From: Gottfriedia acidiceleris | GTDB lineage: Bacteria; Bacillota; Bacilli; Bacillales; Bacillaceae_G | NCBI RefSeq assembly: GCF_004138285.1 | Contig: NZ_SCFN01000001.1 | Location: forward strand, 62,001-126,000 | Length of the DNA: 64,000 bases | Direction: 5' to 3' | Shown here: positions 1 through 7,766 of the stretch, piece by piece | How the letters are laid out: every line of letters begins with the position of its first letter | Position numbering within the stretch: position 1 is the stretch's first letter | Program-made: the position numbers and the translations under genes | The notes under the pieces: model-generated | Database searches by the model: none | What the model was told of the DNA's origin: nothing | What the model saw: the letters and a program-made list of their open reading frames with translations, nothing else

Positions 1-423
1 GAAAAATTGGCAAGAGACTTGCTTAAAAGAACTGGTTTAGAAAACTATGAGAATGCTTACCCTCATGAATTATCTGGTGGTATGAAACAAAGAGTTTCAT
101 TTTTAAGGTCTTTACTAGCACCGCAGTCGTTTATGTGTATGGATGAGCCTTTTTCAGCTTTAGATGAGTTCACTAGGCTTGAAATGCAACAATGGCTTTT
201 ATCAATTTGGGAGGAGCAACGACGATCAATTTTATTAGTTACGCATAATATTGATGAAGCGTTGTTAATGTCCGATCGAATATATATATTTTCTGACAAA
301 CCTGCCAAAATCAAAGAAGAAATCATTGTGCCATTTCCAAGACCACGAAAGAAAGAATTATTATTAAGTGACGAATTTACGGAATATAAAAGAAAAATCT
401 ATTTGGCTTTAGAGAAGGAGTAA
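1..423 (+). CDS. ABC transporter ATP-binding protein, C-terminal part (partial)
   Basis: The gene begins before the window, and the reading frame is open from base 1. The 140 residues seen carry the ABC signature LSGGMKQR, a Walker B block ending MDEPFSALDE and the H-loop VTHNIDEAL, so this is the catalytic half of a nucleotide-binding subunit that powers an importer at the inner face of the membrane. The signature and the MDEPFSALD block resemble the NitT/TauT/SsuB group, which includes ThiZ-type subunits for thiamine-precursor uptake; the substrate cannot be read from this fragment. The next gene starts four bases after the stop, so they are probably cotranscribed. Confidence 0.85.
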   Translation, partial: EKLARDLLKRTGLENYENAYPHELSGGMKQRVSFLRSLLAPQSFMCMDEPFSALDEFTRLEMQQWLLSIWEEQRRSILLVTHNIDEALLMSDRIYIFSDKPAKIKEEIIVPFPRPRKKELLLSDEFTEYKRKIYLALEKE

Positions 424-427
424 TACG

Positions 428-1195
428 ATGAAAATGATAGATGCTCATATTCATTTAGATTCTTATGATACTAGTCAAAGAGAAGAAATATTAACTAAAA
501 TAGAAAGACACGAAATCGAGGCAATCATTTCGGTTTCGATGGATTTAAAATCTAGTAAGAAAAATTTAGAGTTAAAAAAACAAAAAAATTGTGTATATCC
601 AGCATTCGGATTTCATCCTGAACAGCAAATCCCTTCTGATGAAGAGGTTGTTAAATTAATTGAATGGATTAAGACCCATCAGGATGAAATGGTCGCAATC
701 GGTGAAGTTGGATTACCATATTATAAGAATTTGGAAGAGCAGATTGATTACGTACCTTATATTCAATTACTAGAAAAATTTATCTCACTTGCAAAAGAGT
801 TAAATAAACCGATCATATTACATGCAGTGTATGAGGACGCCGAAACTGTTTGTAACCTATTAGAAAAATATTTTATTAAAAAAGCTCATTTTCATTGGTT
901 TAAAGGAGACGATCTTACAATTAAACGGATGATAAAAAATGAGTATTTTATCTCAATTACACCAGATGTATTATATGAAAATGAGATTCAAGACTTAGTA
1001 AAAAAGTACCCTTTAGAATTAATGATGGTAGAAACAGACGGTCCTTGGCCATTTGAAGGGCCTTTTGAAAATGAGTGGACACATCCTAGATTTATGCATC
1101 AATCGGTTGCGAAGATAGCTGAGTTAAAAGACAAAGATCTTTCAAGTGTATATAAAACTTTATATGAAAATACTAAGAAGTTTTATAGTATATAA
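428..1195 (+). CDS. TatD-family metal-dependent hydrolase
   Basis: A 255-residue protein of the TatD/amidohydrolase fold. Visible metal-binding elements are the N-terminal DAHIHLD (residues 5-11), GEVGLPYY near residue 93, ILHA near residue 120, FHWF near residue 146 and ETDGPWP near residue 200, in the order expected for TatD-type TIM-barrel hydrolases. Such enzymes are metal-dependent nucleases or hydrolases; the real substrate is unknown. It follows an ABC ATPase gene by four bases and ends just before a strong terminator, so it looks like the last gene of a transport operon. Confidence 0.8.
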   Translation: MKMIDAHIHLDSYDTSQREEILTKIERHEIEAIISVSMDLKSSKKNLELKKQKNCVYPAFGFHPEQQIPSDEEVVKLIEWIKTHQDEMVAIGEVGLPYYKNLEEQIDYVPYIQLLEKFISLAKELNKPIILHAVYEDAETVCNLLEKYFIKKAHFHWFKGDDLTIKRMIKNEYFISITPDVLYENEIQDLVKKYPLELMMVETDGPWPFEGPFENEWTHPRFMHQSVAKIAELKDKDLSSVYKTLYENTKKFYSI

Positions 1196-1201
1196 AATAA
1201 G

Positions 1202-1236
1202 AAAATCGTTTTCTAACTGGAAACGATTTTTTTATT
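1202..1236 (+). terminator. Rho-independent terminator of the ABC/TatD operon
   Basis: A perfect 10-bp stem (AAAATCGTTT at 1202-1211, AAACGATTTT at 1221-1230) with a 9-base loop is followed by a T-rich tail. It lies seven bases after the TatD-like stop codon. Confidence 0.85.
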
Positions 1237-1440
1237 TATAAAATTTAATTATTTTAGTTTTAGATAGGTAAAAAGAGCTAAAATAAAATCCCCCTATAGC
1301 AGAGCAGCTATCCTAATTTACAGATAGGCTTTTTTATCTACTATAAGTAGGATATAAATTAAAACTTTCAATTTAGATAATCAGATTCTTTACAAGCAAG
1401 AAAATAGAGAAATGTAAAGCTTAGTTTTTCAATGTAAATA
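1237..1440. other. AT-rich intergenic stretch between convergent units
   Basis: No credible gene is visible. The only structure is a weak imperfect hairpin around 1306-1330 (AGCTATCC against GATAGGCT) followed by a T run, which could be a second forward terminator. Confidence 0.4.
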
Positions 1441-1470
1441 CCAAAACCGGCATATCGTTTAGAATGCCGG
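1441..1470 (-). terminator. Probable terminator of gerE
   Basis: CCGGCAT (1447-1453) pairs with ATGCCGG (1464-1470). Read on the reverse strand the hairpin is followed by TTTTGG, 40 bases past the gerE stop codon. A second small hairpin, GTAGAA/TTCTAC, lies at 1485-1500. Confidence 0.55.
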
Positions 1471-1507
1471 CAGTATGTTGGTTTGTAGAAGTGTTTCTAC
1501 AAAATAA

Positions 1508-1732
1508 CTACAGTTCAAGCTCTCCCATACGAAGAAGCTCAATAACTGCTTGTGATCGCCCCTTAACCCCAAGCTTCTGCATTGCATTTGAAATATGATT
1601 TCTCACAGTTTTTTCACTTATAAAAAGTTCTTCAGCAATTTCTCTTGTAGTCTTATCTTGAACAAGAAGTTCGAATACTTCTTTTTCACGCTTTGTGAGT
1701 GTGTGCTTTGTTTGATAGTCTCTATCCTTCAA
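1508..1732 (-). CDS. gerE: Late mother-cell sporulation regulator GerE (TTG start)
   Basis: A small LuxR/GerE-type DNA-binding protein that acts with sigma-K in the mother cell to control late spore-coat genes. Nearly the whole protein is the helix-turn-helix domain, including LTKREKEVFELLVQDKTTRE, ISEKTVRNHISNAMQKLGVK and the C-terminal ELLRMGELEL, very close to B. subtilis GerE. The open frame extends upstream to an ATG at 1783, but a TTG at 1732-1730 is preceded by AAGGAGGG (1742-1749) at a 9-base spacing and gives 74 residues, the length of B. subtilis GerE. I therefore take TTG as the start. A sigma-K-like promoter lies upstream. Confidence 0.95.
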   Translation of the reverse strand: MKDRDYQTKHTLTKREKEVFELLVQDKTTREIAEELFISEKTVRNHISNAMQKLGVKGRSQAVIELLRMGELEL

Positions 1733-1793
1733 CTGTGCTAACCCTCCTTGCTTGACCGAGCTGTTCTTCGGATGGGTATTCATTTAGTCTTTT

Positions 1794-1822
1794 TATCATA
1801 TGAACGATAGGTCTTTTAGGTG
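1794..1822 (-). promoter_or_regulatory. sigma-K-type promoter for gerE
   Basis: On the reverse strand CACC (1822-1819), a 16-base spacer and CATATGATA (1802-1794) match the sigma-K consensus mACm-N16-CATAnnnTA at every defined position. It lies about 60 bases upstream of the TTG start, in line with the known sigma-K dependence of gerE. Confidence 0.75.
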
Positions 1823-1938
1823 AATATTTCCAGTAAATTTAGAGCTAGATTTAAATTATTTATTTTTTTCTATTTAGCTTGTTCTAAAAAATGTACAGGC
1901 TCGTATAAATAGTAAAAAAGCGTGGGGGGAGTATGGTG

Positions 1939-2976
1939 ATGAAAAAAAGATTGTTATTAACGGCGGTAGCAGTATGTGGAATCGCAACAATGAGTGGATG
2001 TAGTTTACTTCCAACGAAATCTTCAACTGACATTGATCCACCTAAAACTGTAGTTTATAAAAGTGATCAACCTTCAAAAGAAGTAGCAAAGAAGGAGGAA
2101 ACAGTAAAAAGGGAATTATATTTAATTGACCGTAACGGGTATGTTGTACCACAAACATTCCAATTACCCAAGTCTACCAGCTTGGCTAAACAAGCGTTAG
2201 AGTACTTAGTAAAAGATGGACCTGTTACAGATGAATTACCGAATGGTTTCCAAGCAGTTTTACCTCCGAATACAGAAGTTTTAGGTGTTCAAACTCAAAA
2301 GGATGGTACGATTATTGCTGATTTTTCACCAGAATTTAAGCAATACCGTGCTGAAGATGAATTAAAAGTGTTTCAAGCTGTTACTTGGACTTTGACTCAA
2401 TTTGATAATGTGACAAAGGTGAAAATTCGAATAAACGGAAAAGAGCTTGTATCGATGCCAGTAAATAAGGCTCAGATTGGTGATGGATTAACTAGAGATG
2501 ATGGAATTAACTTTGATAAAGGTGACATTGTAGATATTATGAATTCCAGACCAGTTACGCTATATTATGTTTCTCAAGGGGAAATGGGAGACACTTATTA
2601 TGTACCTGTAACGACTAGGATTTCAAATGCTGAAAAAGATTCATATTCAGCAATCGTAAATGAACTTGTAAAAGGTCCATCTGAATATTCAAATTTAGTT
2701 TCCGATTTTGGAACTGATACGAAACTAGTTAGTCAACCTGTTTTCAAAGGCGGTAAGCTAGTACTTAATTTTAACGATGGTATCTATGGAAATATTGCAA
2801 AAAATATGATCAATAATGATGTATTACAGCCGCTTGTTCTTTCTTTAACTGAGCAAAAAGGTGTTAAGTCCATTGAAATTCAAATCAATGGTAAATTAAC
2901 TGCGCTAGACCAACAAGGAAAGCCTTTAAGCCAACCTGTTTCTAGACCTAAGGATGTAAATACAAAAAAATTATAA
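1939..2976 (+). CDS. gerM: Spore germination lipoprotein GerM (two GerMN domains)
   Basis: A sporulation/germination lipoprotein of the GerM family. The N-terminus is a lipoprotein signal ending in the lipobox MSGC (Cys about residue 21), followed by a linker and two GerMN (germane) domains: roughly residues 60-180 (FQLPKSTSLAKQALEYLVKD ... VTKVKIRINGK) and 200-320 (YYVPVTTRI ... GVKSIEIQINGK). An ATG at 1933 also opens the frame, but the GGGGGAG ribosome site (1925-1931) would almost touch it, so the ATG at 1939 is preferred. It lies upstream of rph as in B. subtilis, without racE between gerE and gerM. A strong terminator follows. Confidence 0.9.
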   Translation: MKKRLLLTAVAVCGIATMSGCSLLPTKSSTDIDPPKTVVYKSDQPSKEVAKKEETVKRELYLIDRNGYVVPQTFQLPKSTSLAKQALEYLVKDGPVTDELPNGFQAVLPPNTEVLGVQTQKDGTIIADFSPEFKQYRAEDELKVFQAVTWTLTQFDNVTKVKIRINGKELVSMPVNKAQIGDGLTRDDGINFDKGDIVDIMNSRPVTLYYVSQGEMGDTYYVPVTTRISNAEKDSYSAIVNELVKGPSEYSNLVSDFGTDTKLVSQPVFKGGKLVLNFNDGIYGNIAKNMINNDVLQPLVLSLTEQKGVKSIEIQINGKLTALDQQGKPLSQPVSRPKDVNTKKL

Positions 2977-3030
2977 CCCGGTGGTTAGGAAAAGATAATA
3001 TTTGCCTTTTAAAAAAATGTTTTAAATATC

Positions 3031-3075
3031 AACCTTGTACAAAAATTGTGATGATTTTTGTACAAGGTTTTTAAT
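3031..3075 (+). terminator. Terminator after gerM
   Basis: A perfect 16-bp stem (AACCTTGTACAAAAAT at 3031-3046 with its complement at 3054-3069), a 7-base loop and a T tail. Confidence 0.85.
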
Positions 3076-3163
3076 TTTATCTTTAAATTACACTTAATAA
3101 GTAGAAATGAAATCGCATTTTTGTCTATACTAGTATTTGGAAGATTTTGTAGGAGGTACAAAC

Positions 3164-3904
3164 ATGACAAGAACAGATGGAAGATTAAATAATGAACTTA
3201 GACCTATAGAGATAATTACTCACTATACAAAGCATGCAGAAGGTTCGGTGCTTATAAGTATTGGTGATACGAAGGTAATTTGTAATGCAACAGTTGAGGA
3301 CCGTGTACCACCATTTTTGAGAAATAGTGGAAAAGGTTGGATTTCAGCAGAATATTCTATGTTACCTAGGGCTACTCAAGAGCGTACAATCCGTGAATCA
3401 TCTAAAGGAAAAGTAACTGGTCGAACAATGGAAATTCAACGATTAATAGGAAGAGCATTACGAGCAGTTGTTGATTTAGAAGCACTTGGTGAAAAGACAA
3501 TTTGGATCGACTGTGATGTAATTCAAGCAGATGGAGGAACACGAACTACTTCAATTACTGGTGCATTTGTTGCAATGATGCTTGCTTTTGATAAATTAAT
3601 TAAAATGGATAAATTGAAATCGTATCCTGTAAAAGATTATTTAGCAGCAACTTCAGTTGGTATTTTAGATGAGCTTGGACCAGTTTTAGATTTATATTAT
3701 GTAGAAGATTCGGCTGCAAGTGTTGATATGAATATTATTATGACTGGAAAAGGACAGTTTGTTGAACTTCAAGGAACTGGTGAAGAAGCAACATTTTCTA
3801 GAGAAGAATTAAATGAGTTATTATCTTTAGGTGAATTAGGAATTAAATCTCTAATTGAAAAACAAAAAGAAGTGTTATTACAAGAAGGTATTAAATTTCA
3901 ATAA
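3164..3904 (+). CDS. rph: Ribonuclease PH
   Basis: Phosphorolytic 3-prime exoribonuclease that trims tRNA precursors. The protein is 246 residues from the ATG at 3164, which has AGGAGG seven bases upstream; an ATG 27 bases earlier has no ribosome site. Family signatures include the N-terminal [41 protein letters not shown] and [20 protein letters not shown] (residues about 105-125). The gene starts a tight three-gene unit with the nucleotide-pyrophosphatase and phosphodiesterase genes, the same order as rph-ysnA-ysnB in B. subtilis. Confidence 0.95.
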   Translation: MTRTDGRLNNELRPIEIITHYTKHAEGSVLISIGDTKVICNATVEDRVPPFLRNSGKGWISAEYSMLPRATQERTIRESSKGKVTGRTMEIQRLIGRALRAVVDLEALGEKTIWIDCDVIQADGGTRTTSITGAFVAMMLAFDKLIKMDKLKSYPVKDYLAATSVGILDELGPVLDLYYVEDSAASVDMNIIMTGKGQFVELQGTGEEATFSREELNELLSLGELGIKSLIEKQKEVLLQEGIKFQ

Positions 3905-3928
3905 TCATTTCAAGGAGAGACTTTAAGG

Positions 3929-4549
3929 ATGGAAACAATCATTATTGCGACAAATAATCAAGGCAAAGTGAAGGATTTTGAAGCACTTTTTAAACCAATG
4001 GGATTTCAAATTAAATCTTTAAAAGACTTTCCTGAAATTCAAGAAGTTGAAGAAACAGGAACTACATTTGAAGAAAATGCGATTTTAAAAGCTGAGTACC
4101 TAGCAAGTGAGTTAAATACGCCTGTAATTGCAGATGACTCTGGTTTAATAGTGGATGCACTTGAAGGTAGACCAGGCGTTTATTCTGCCAGGTATGCTGG
4201 ATTACATAAAAGTGACTTAGATAATTTACAAAAAGTATTAAGTGAACTAGAAGGTGTTTTTCCTGGCAAAAGAACTGCGCGATTTTATTGTGCTTTAGCT
4301 TTAGCAGTTCCTGGTAAAGAAACAATCACTGTTCATGGTACAGTTGAAGGGTATATTGCCAATGAAAAAAGAGGAACAAACGGTTTTGGCTACGATCCAA
4401 TATTCTTTTTGCCAGAATTAGATAAAACTATGGCTGAATTAACAACTGATGAAAAAGGTGGTTTAAGTCATCGCGCAAATGCAATTAAATCATTAATGAA
4501 TGTTATTAATAAAGAAGATAAAGACTTTTTATTTAGAGGGTCAAATTAA
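3929..4549 (+). CDS. rdgB: XTP/dITP pyrophosphatase (Ham1/RdgB family)
   Basis: House-cleaning enzyme that hydrolyses non-canonical purine triphosphates (XTP, dITP, ITP) to monophosphates. The protein is 206 residues with the Ham1 motifs in order: ATNNQGKVKDFEALF at the N-terminus, TFEENAILKAEY, the ADDSGLIVDAL segment with catalytic Asp near residue 69, GRPGVYSARYAG, and GTNGFGYDPIFF. A clear AAGGAGAG ribosome site precedes it, 24 bases after rph. Its TAA overlaps the ATG of the next gene by one base, which suggests translational coupling. Confidence 0.95.
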   Translation: METIIIATNNQGKVKDFEALFKPMGFQIKSLKDFPEIQEVEETGTTFEENAILKAEYLASELNTPVIADDSGLIVDALEGRPGVYSARYAGLHKSDLDNLQKVLSELEGVFPGKRTARFYCALALAVPGKETITVHGTVEGYIANEKRGTNGFGYDPIFFLPELDKTMAELTTDEKGGLSHRANAIKSLMNVINKEDKDFLFRGSN

Positions 4550-5052
4550 TGAAAGTACTAATTGTAAGTGATAGCCATGGATTGACAAAACCATTGCAAG
4601 AAATCGCCGACAGATATCGTGACAGTGTAGATTTAATGATACACTGTGGAGATTCGGAATTAGAAGTAAATGCTAAGGAACTAAAGGATTATAATGTTGT
4701 AAGAGGAAATTGTGATTTCAGAGGAGAATTCCCTGAAGAATTTATTCACCGTGGGAATGAATATACAATCTATGCAGCACATGGTCATTTACATGGAATA
4801 AAACAATCATTACAAAAGCTGTATTATCGTTGTAATGAAGTTGGAGCAACAATTGCTTGTTTCGGTCACTCACATGTATTAGGAGCCGAGGTAATTGATG
4901 GTGTGCTGTTTATTAACCCTGGCAGCATTTTATTACCGAGAATGAGAAAAGAAAAGACTTATGCTATTCTTGAAACAATTGACAAGAAAGCTAGTGTTAC
5001 TTTTTATAATACAGATGGAACGGAGCTTATAACAACTTCATTTGAATTATAA
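4549..5052 (+). CDS. YfcE-type metallophosphoesterase
   Basis: A 167-residue calcineurin-like phosphodiesterase corresponding to B. subtilis YsnB. The metal-binding motifs are seen in order: SDSHG (residues 7-11), HCGDSE (32-37), VRGNCD (51-56), AAHGHLHG (76-83), FGHSH (104-108) and NPGSI (122-126). The start overlaps the preceding stop by one base. Substrates in this family are small phosphodiesters or cyclic nucleotides; the physiological one is unclear. Confidence 0.9.
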   Translation: MKVLIVSDSHGLTKPLQEIADRYRDSVDLMIHCGDSELEVNAKELKDYNVVRGNCDFRGEFPEEFIHRGNEYTIYAAHGHLHGIKQSLQKLYYRCNEVGATIACFGHSHVLGAEVIDGVLFINPGSILLPRMRKEKTYAILETIDKKASVTFYNTDGTELITTSFEL

Positions 5053-5063
5053 TGAATAAAAGG

Positions 5064-5092
5064 AGGTTAGTAGCTTATGATGCTACTAACCT
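5064..5092 (+). terminator. 11-bp perfect hairpin after the rph operon
   Basis: AGGTTAGTAGC (5064-5074) pairs perfectly with GCTACTAACCT (5082-5092) around a 7-base loop. No T run follows, so it may be a weak terminator or a 3-prime stabiliser. The left arm also contains part of an AGGAGG sequence, and an ATG in the loop opens a 23-codon frame (see findings). Confidence 0.45.
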
Positions 5093-5208
5093 TATCTAAT
5101 AACAAAAAAATTCGGAGTACTAAAAGCCGGAAAACCCTAATAAACTAAGGTAATTATATACCTTTAAAATTTTTTCCTTTATTTTGGAAAAAAAGTTTTA
5201 AAATAGTG

Positions 5209-5237
5209 TTGACTTTAATTTGCATAGTGACTATAAT
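5209..5237 (+). promoter_or_regulatory. sigma-A promoter of the tRNA unit
   Basis: TTGACT (5209-5214), a 17-base spacer and TATAAT (5232-5237) form a near-perfect vegetative promoter. It lies about 50 bases upstream of the first tRNA. Confidence 0.85.
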
Positions 5238-5291
5238 GAATTATGTCGACAGGGTGATGTCGCGAAGGAATAAAAAATAAATAAAAAATAT

Positions 5292-5365
5292 GCGGGTGTA
5301 GTTTAATGGTAAAATAGAAGCCTTCCAAGCTTCGGTCGTGGGTTCGATTCCCATCACCCGCTCCA
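5292..5365 (+). tRNA. tRNA-Gly (anticodon TCC)
   Basis: A full cloverleaf: acceptor GCGGGTG/CACCCGC, anticodon stem GAAGC/GCTTC around CTTCCAA with anticodon TCC, TpsiC arm TGGGTTCGATTCCCA, discriminator T and an encoded CCA end. It is cotranscribed with the next tRNA, four bases downstream. Confidence 0.95.
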
Positions 5366-5368
5366 TAT

Positions 5369-5442
<74 letters not shown>

Positions 5443-5446
5443 TCCA

Positions 5447-5489
5447 AAAGACACTTGTTTTACTTAATGTAAAATAAGTGTCTTTTTTT
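5447..5489 (+). terminator. Terminator of the tRNA unit
   Basis: A 15-bp stem with one G-T pair (AGACACTTGTTTTAC at 5449-5463, GTAAAATAAGTGTCT at 5469-5483) followed by TTTTTTT. Confidence 0.9.
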
Positions 5490-5601
5490 GTATTTTAACT
5501 AATTTTAAATTAAGAACCTTAGAAATAAAATGATGAATTACGTTTACTATATAAGTTAGTATGGTTTCCTATCAATTAATAGAAAACGTAGATCATCATA
5601 A

Positions 5602-5633
5602 ATTTATACTAGATATGTTATTCTAGTATAAAT
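5602..5633. promoter_or_regulatory. 12-bp perfect inverted repeat upstream of the DUF4240 gene
   Basis: ATTTATACTAGA (5602-5613) and TCTAGTATAAAT (5622-5633) form a perfect dyad around 8 bases, ending about eight bases before the ribosome site of the next gene. It could be a repressor operator or a 5-prime leader hairpin. Confidence 0.5.
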
Positions 5634-5653
5634 AAAAAAGTGGAGTGATATAA

Positions 5654-6211
5654 ATGAACGAAAAAGAATTTTGGAGCTTAATATCCAAAATGCATATTGT
5701 TGAAGAACCATATGAATGGGTAATAAATCAATTAGCTAAACAATCAGAGGAAGAGATAGCTAGTTTTGAAATTCAATTTGAAACTCATTTTTCAAAAGCG
5801 TATACCGCAAATCTTTTAGGAGCTGCATGGATCATCATGGATGGCTGTTCTGAGGATTCATTTGCACATTTTAGAGCGTGGTTAATCGGTCAAGGAGAAC
5901 AAGTTTACAAGAAAACGTTAAATGACCCGGATTATTTAGCAGAATACATCTTTCCTATTTATGAAGAAGAGGGACTTACGCCAGAATTAGAAGATATGTT
6001 AGATCTAGCTTTACAAGCATATACAATCAAGCGTAAAGGCGATGATGATTGGGATGATCAATTATGGAATGAGTTCAATTCACTAATTGAAAGCAAAGGC
6101 TACGATTATCCTGAACAACAATTAAGGATCGATTGGAAATCGAAAGACGAATTAAAAGCTAAGTTTCCAAAGCTATGGAAAAGATTTGGCAATAAACCAT
6201 TAGGGTACTAA
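5654..6211 (+). CDS. DUF4240 domain protein
   Basis: A 185-residue soluble acidic protein. The N-terminal 120 residues look like DUF4240: a start with EKEFWSLI, a conserved block LLGAAWIIMDGCSEDSFAHF around residue 55-75, then RAWLIGQGEQVYKKTLNDPD. The C-terminal third is rich in Trp, Asp and Lys without a known motif. DUF4240 has no established function; such proteins often occur alone or near toxin-immunity-like genes. The gene is monocistronic, with a GTGGAG ribosome site and a striking inverted repeat just upstream. Confidence 0.75.
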   Translation: MNEKEFWSLISKMHIVEEPYEWVINQLAKQSEEEIASFEIQFETHFSKAYTANLLGAAWIIMDGCSEDSFAHFRAWLIGQGEQVYKKTLNDPDYLAEYIFPIYEEEGLTPELEDMLDLALQAYTIKRKGDDDWDDQLWNEFNSLIESKGYDYPEQQLRIDWKSKDELKAKFPKLWKRFGNKPLGY

Positions 6212-6364
6212 AAAATAGTTGGATGCAGTAGTAGGAATAAATGTTAACTTAAAAAACCGATTCATCCTTATTCGTATCTTTAATATTTTAAATAATTTTA
6301 ATTCATGATACACTTTTTCATAACTAGTTTGTGCAGGAAATAACAAATGTTAGGGGAGAGTAAC

Positions 6365-7348
6365 ATGGAAGACAATATTGTCTTTTTTCCTAAACTGAAG
6401 GATCGGATAATAAATTTAGGTAAAAAAGCATTAGAAGAGAAAAATTTTAGTAAAGCTTTAATGTTATGTAATCAATTAAAAGAAATGAATGAGCATAATT
6501 CACAGACAGAGCTTGCTGCAGTCGCGTGTCTTTTAGAAGGGAATCAGGCTAGGGAAGCTAAGGAAAGATGTGAGGATTTAGTTTTTGGGCCATTTGAGAG
6601 TGATGAAGCAATTGAAGTATACATAAGCATTTTATTTCAATTAAAAGAATATGAAGAATTACAAAAAAATATAAAAAGATTACTCACCCAAAAACGGATT
6701 GATGAAAATCAGATGGATAAGTTTCAGGCGATGCTCTCATTATCAAAGAAAGTAATTTCAGATCGTGAAGGCATTAAGGGTGAAGTTCTTAATTTACATA
6801 TGATCGTTGAAAATTCTGATCCGATTGATAAGCAGCTTGAATTAATTAATGAATTAAGGGGTTTAGATTGTAACCTTGTTATCGACCAAATTAGCGAAAT
6901 ATTAAAAAGCCCCAAAGCAAATCCGTTAATTCAAAGTTTTATTTTGTTTATTTTACAAGAACAATCAATCGATAAAGATTTTGAACTTAACAAAGTAAAT
7001 CAAAGAATGATTTGGAATACATCTGTTTCAGTCGATGAACATAAAACTTTTGTAGATGCTATATTAAAAAAATTAAGTGACGTATTAGAAAGTGAAGACC
7101 CTTCTGCTTTCGAAATCGCAAAAACACACTTCCAACACTTTATAACAATTTACTTCCCGTTTATCCCAATACCAGCGGATATAAATACTTGGGCAGCCTG
7201 TTTTTATTGCATCGTTCAGCAATTTTTTGATCGTAGTGTAGATGAAGATGAACTAAAAGACTTATTTAATGTAGAATATTTTCCAGTAAAAAGTGCAATT
7301 GCCTTAGTAAAACGCTTTGAAGATGAAGGATACTTTAACATAAAATGA
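6365..7348 (+). CDS. ysoA: TPR-like helical protein, YsoA-type
   Basis: A 327-residue protein made of helical repeats resembling tetratricopeptide units, for example ALEEKNFSKALMLCNQLKEM near residue 25 and the following LLEGNQAREAKERCEDLVFG. It has no signal peptide or membrane segment. Position directly before tig matches B. subtilis ysoA, which is similar in length. The ATG at 6365 has GGGGAGAG upstream; the in-frame ATG at 6347 precedes that site and is rejected. Function is unknown, presumably a scaffold or protein-protein contact. Confidence 0.7.
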   Translation: MEDNIVFFPKLKDRIINLGKKALEEKNFSKALMLCNQLKEMNEHNSQTELAAVACLLEGNQAREAKERCEDLVFGPFESDEAIEVYISILFQLKEYEELQKNIKRLLTQKRIDENQMDKFQAMLSLSKKVISDREGIKGEVLNLHMIVENSDPIDKQLELINELRGLDCNLVIDQISEILKSPKANPLIQSFILFILQEQSIDKDFELNKVNQRMIWNTSVSVDEHKTFVDAILKKLSDVLESEDPSAFEIAKTHFQHFITIYFPFIPIPADINTWAACFYCIVQQFFDRSVDEDELKDLFNVEYFPVKSAIALVKRFEDEGYFNIK

Positions 7349-7360
7349 AATAGTTGGAAA

Positions 7361-7402
7361 AAACATAGATGTTCCATTTGGGCTTCTATGTTTTTGTTTT
7401 TT
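7361..7402 (+). terminator. Terminator after ysoA
   Basis: AAACATAGA (7361-7369) pairs with TCTATGTTT (7385-7393), followed by a T-rich tail. Confidence 0.8.
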
Positions 7403-7426
7403 TATGTAAATAAAGGTATTTTAAAG

Positions 7427-7508
7427 TGATAGAAGCGGCGAGAAATCCGAGTTCTAATAGGAGTGAATGCGACGAGGAACTCAGTTCTCGCCCTACGGAA
7501 AGCTATCA
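7427..7508. repeat. Complex imperfect palindrome, about 82 bases
   Basis: Three nested inverted pairs are visible: TGATAG (7427-7432) with CTATCA (7503-7508), GGCGAGAA (7437-7444) with TTCTCGCC (7485-7492), and GAGTTC (7449-7454) with GAACTC (7477-7482). It is much more GC-rich than its surroundings. It lies after the ysoA terminator and before the tig promoter. It may be a dispersed intergenic repeat or a small structured RNA. Confidence 0.6.
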
Positions 7509-7611
7509 ACAGGAAAGGAAATCATCGTGATTCTTTTTATAGGAAATTAAACTGATTTAAAATTCAAAATTAAAAAATCCTAATATTTTCTCCTTATAAA
7601 AATAGGAAATA

Positions 7612-7639
7612 TTGAAACAAAAAAGGAATGTGTTATAAT
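7612..7639 (+). promoter_or_regulatory. Extended -10 sigma-A promoter of tig
   Basis: TTGAAA (7612-7617), a 16-base spacer and TGTTATAAT (TATAAT at 7634-7639 with the TGn extension). It lies 128 bases upstream of the tig start. Confidence 0.7.
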
Positions 7640-7766
7640 AGAATGGTTGTAACGACTATTTACTTAATTATACATGCATTTTCTTTTTTAAAAATGGACA
7701 GGTATGTATAGTACGAAAATACGTAAACACATATATTTTTTTAGATAATTTTGGAGGGAACTAACA

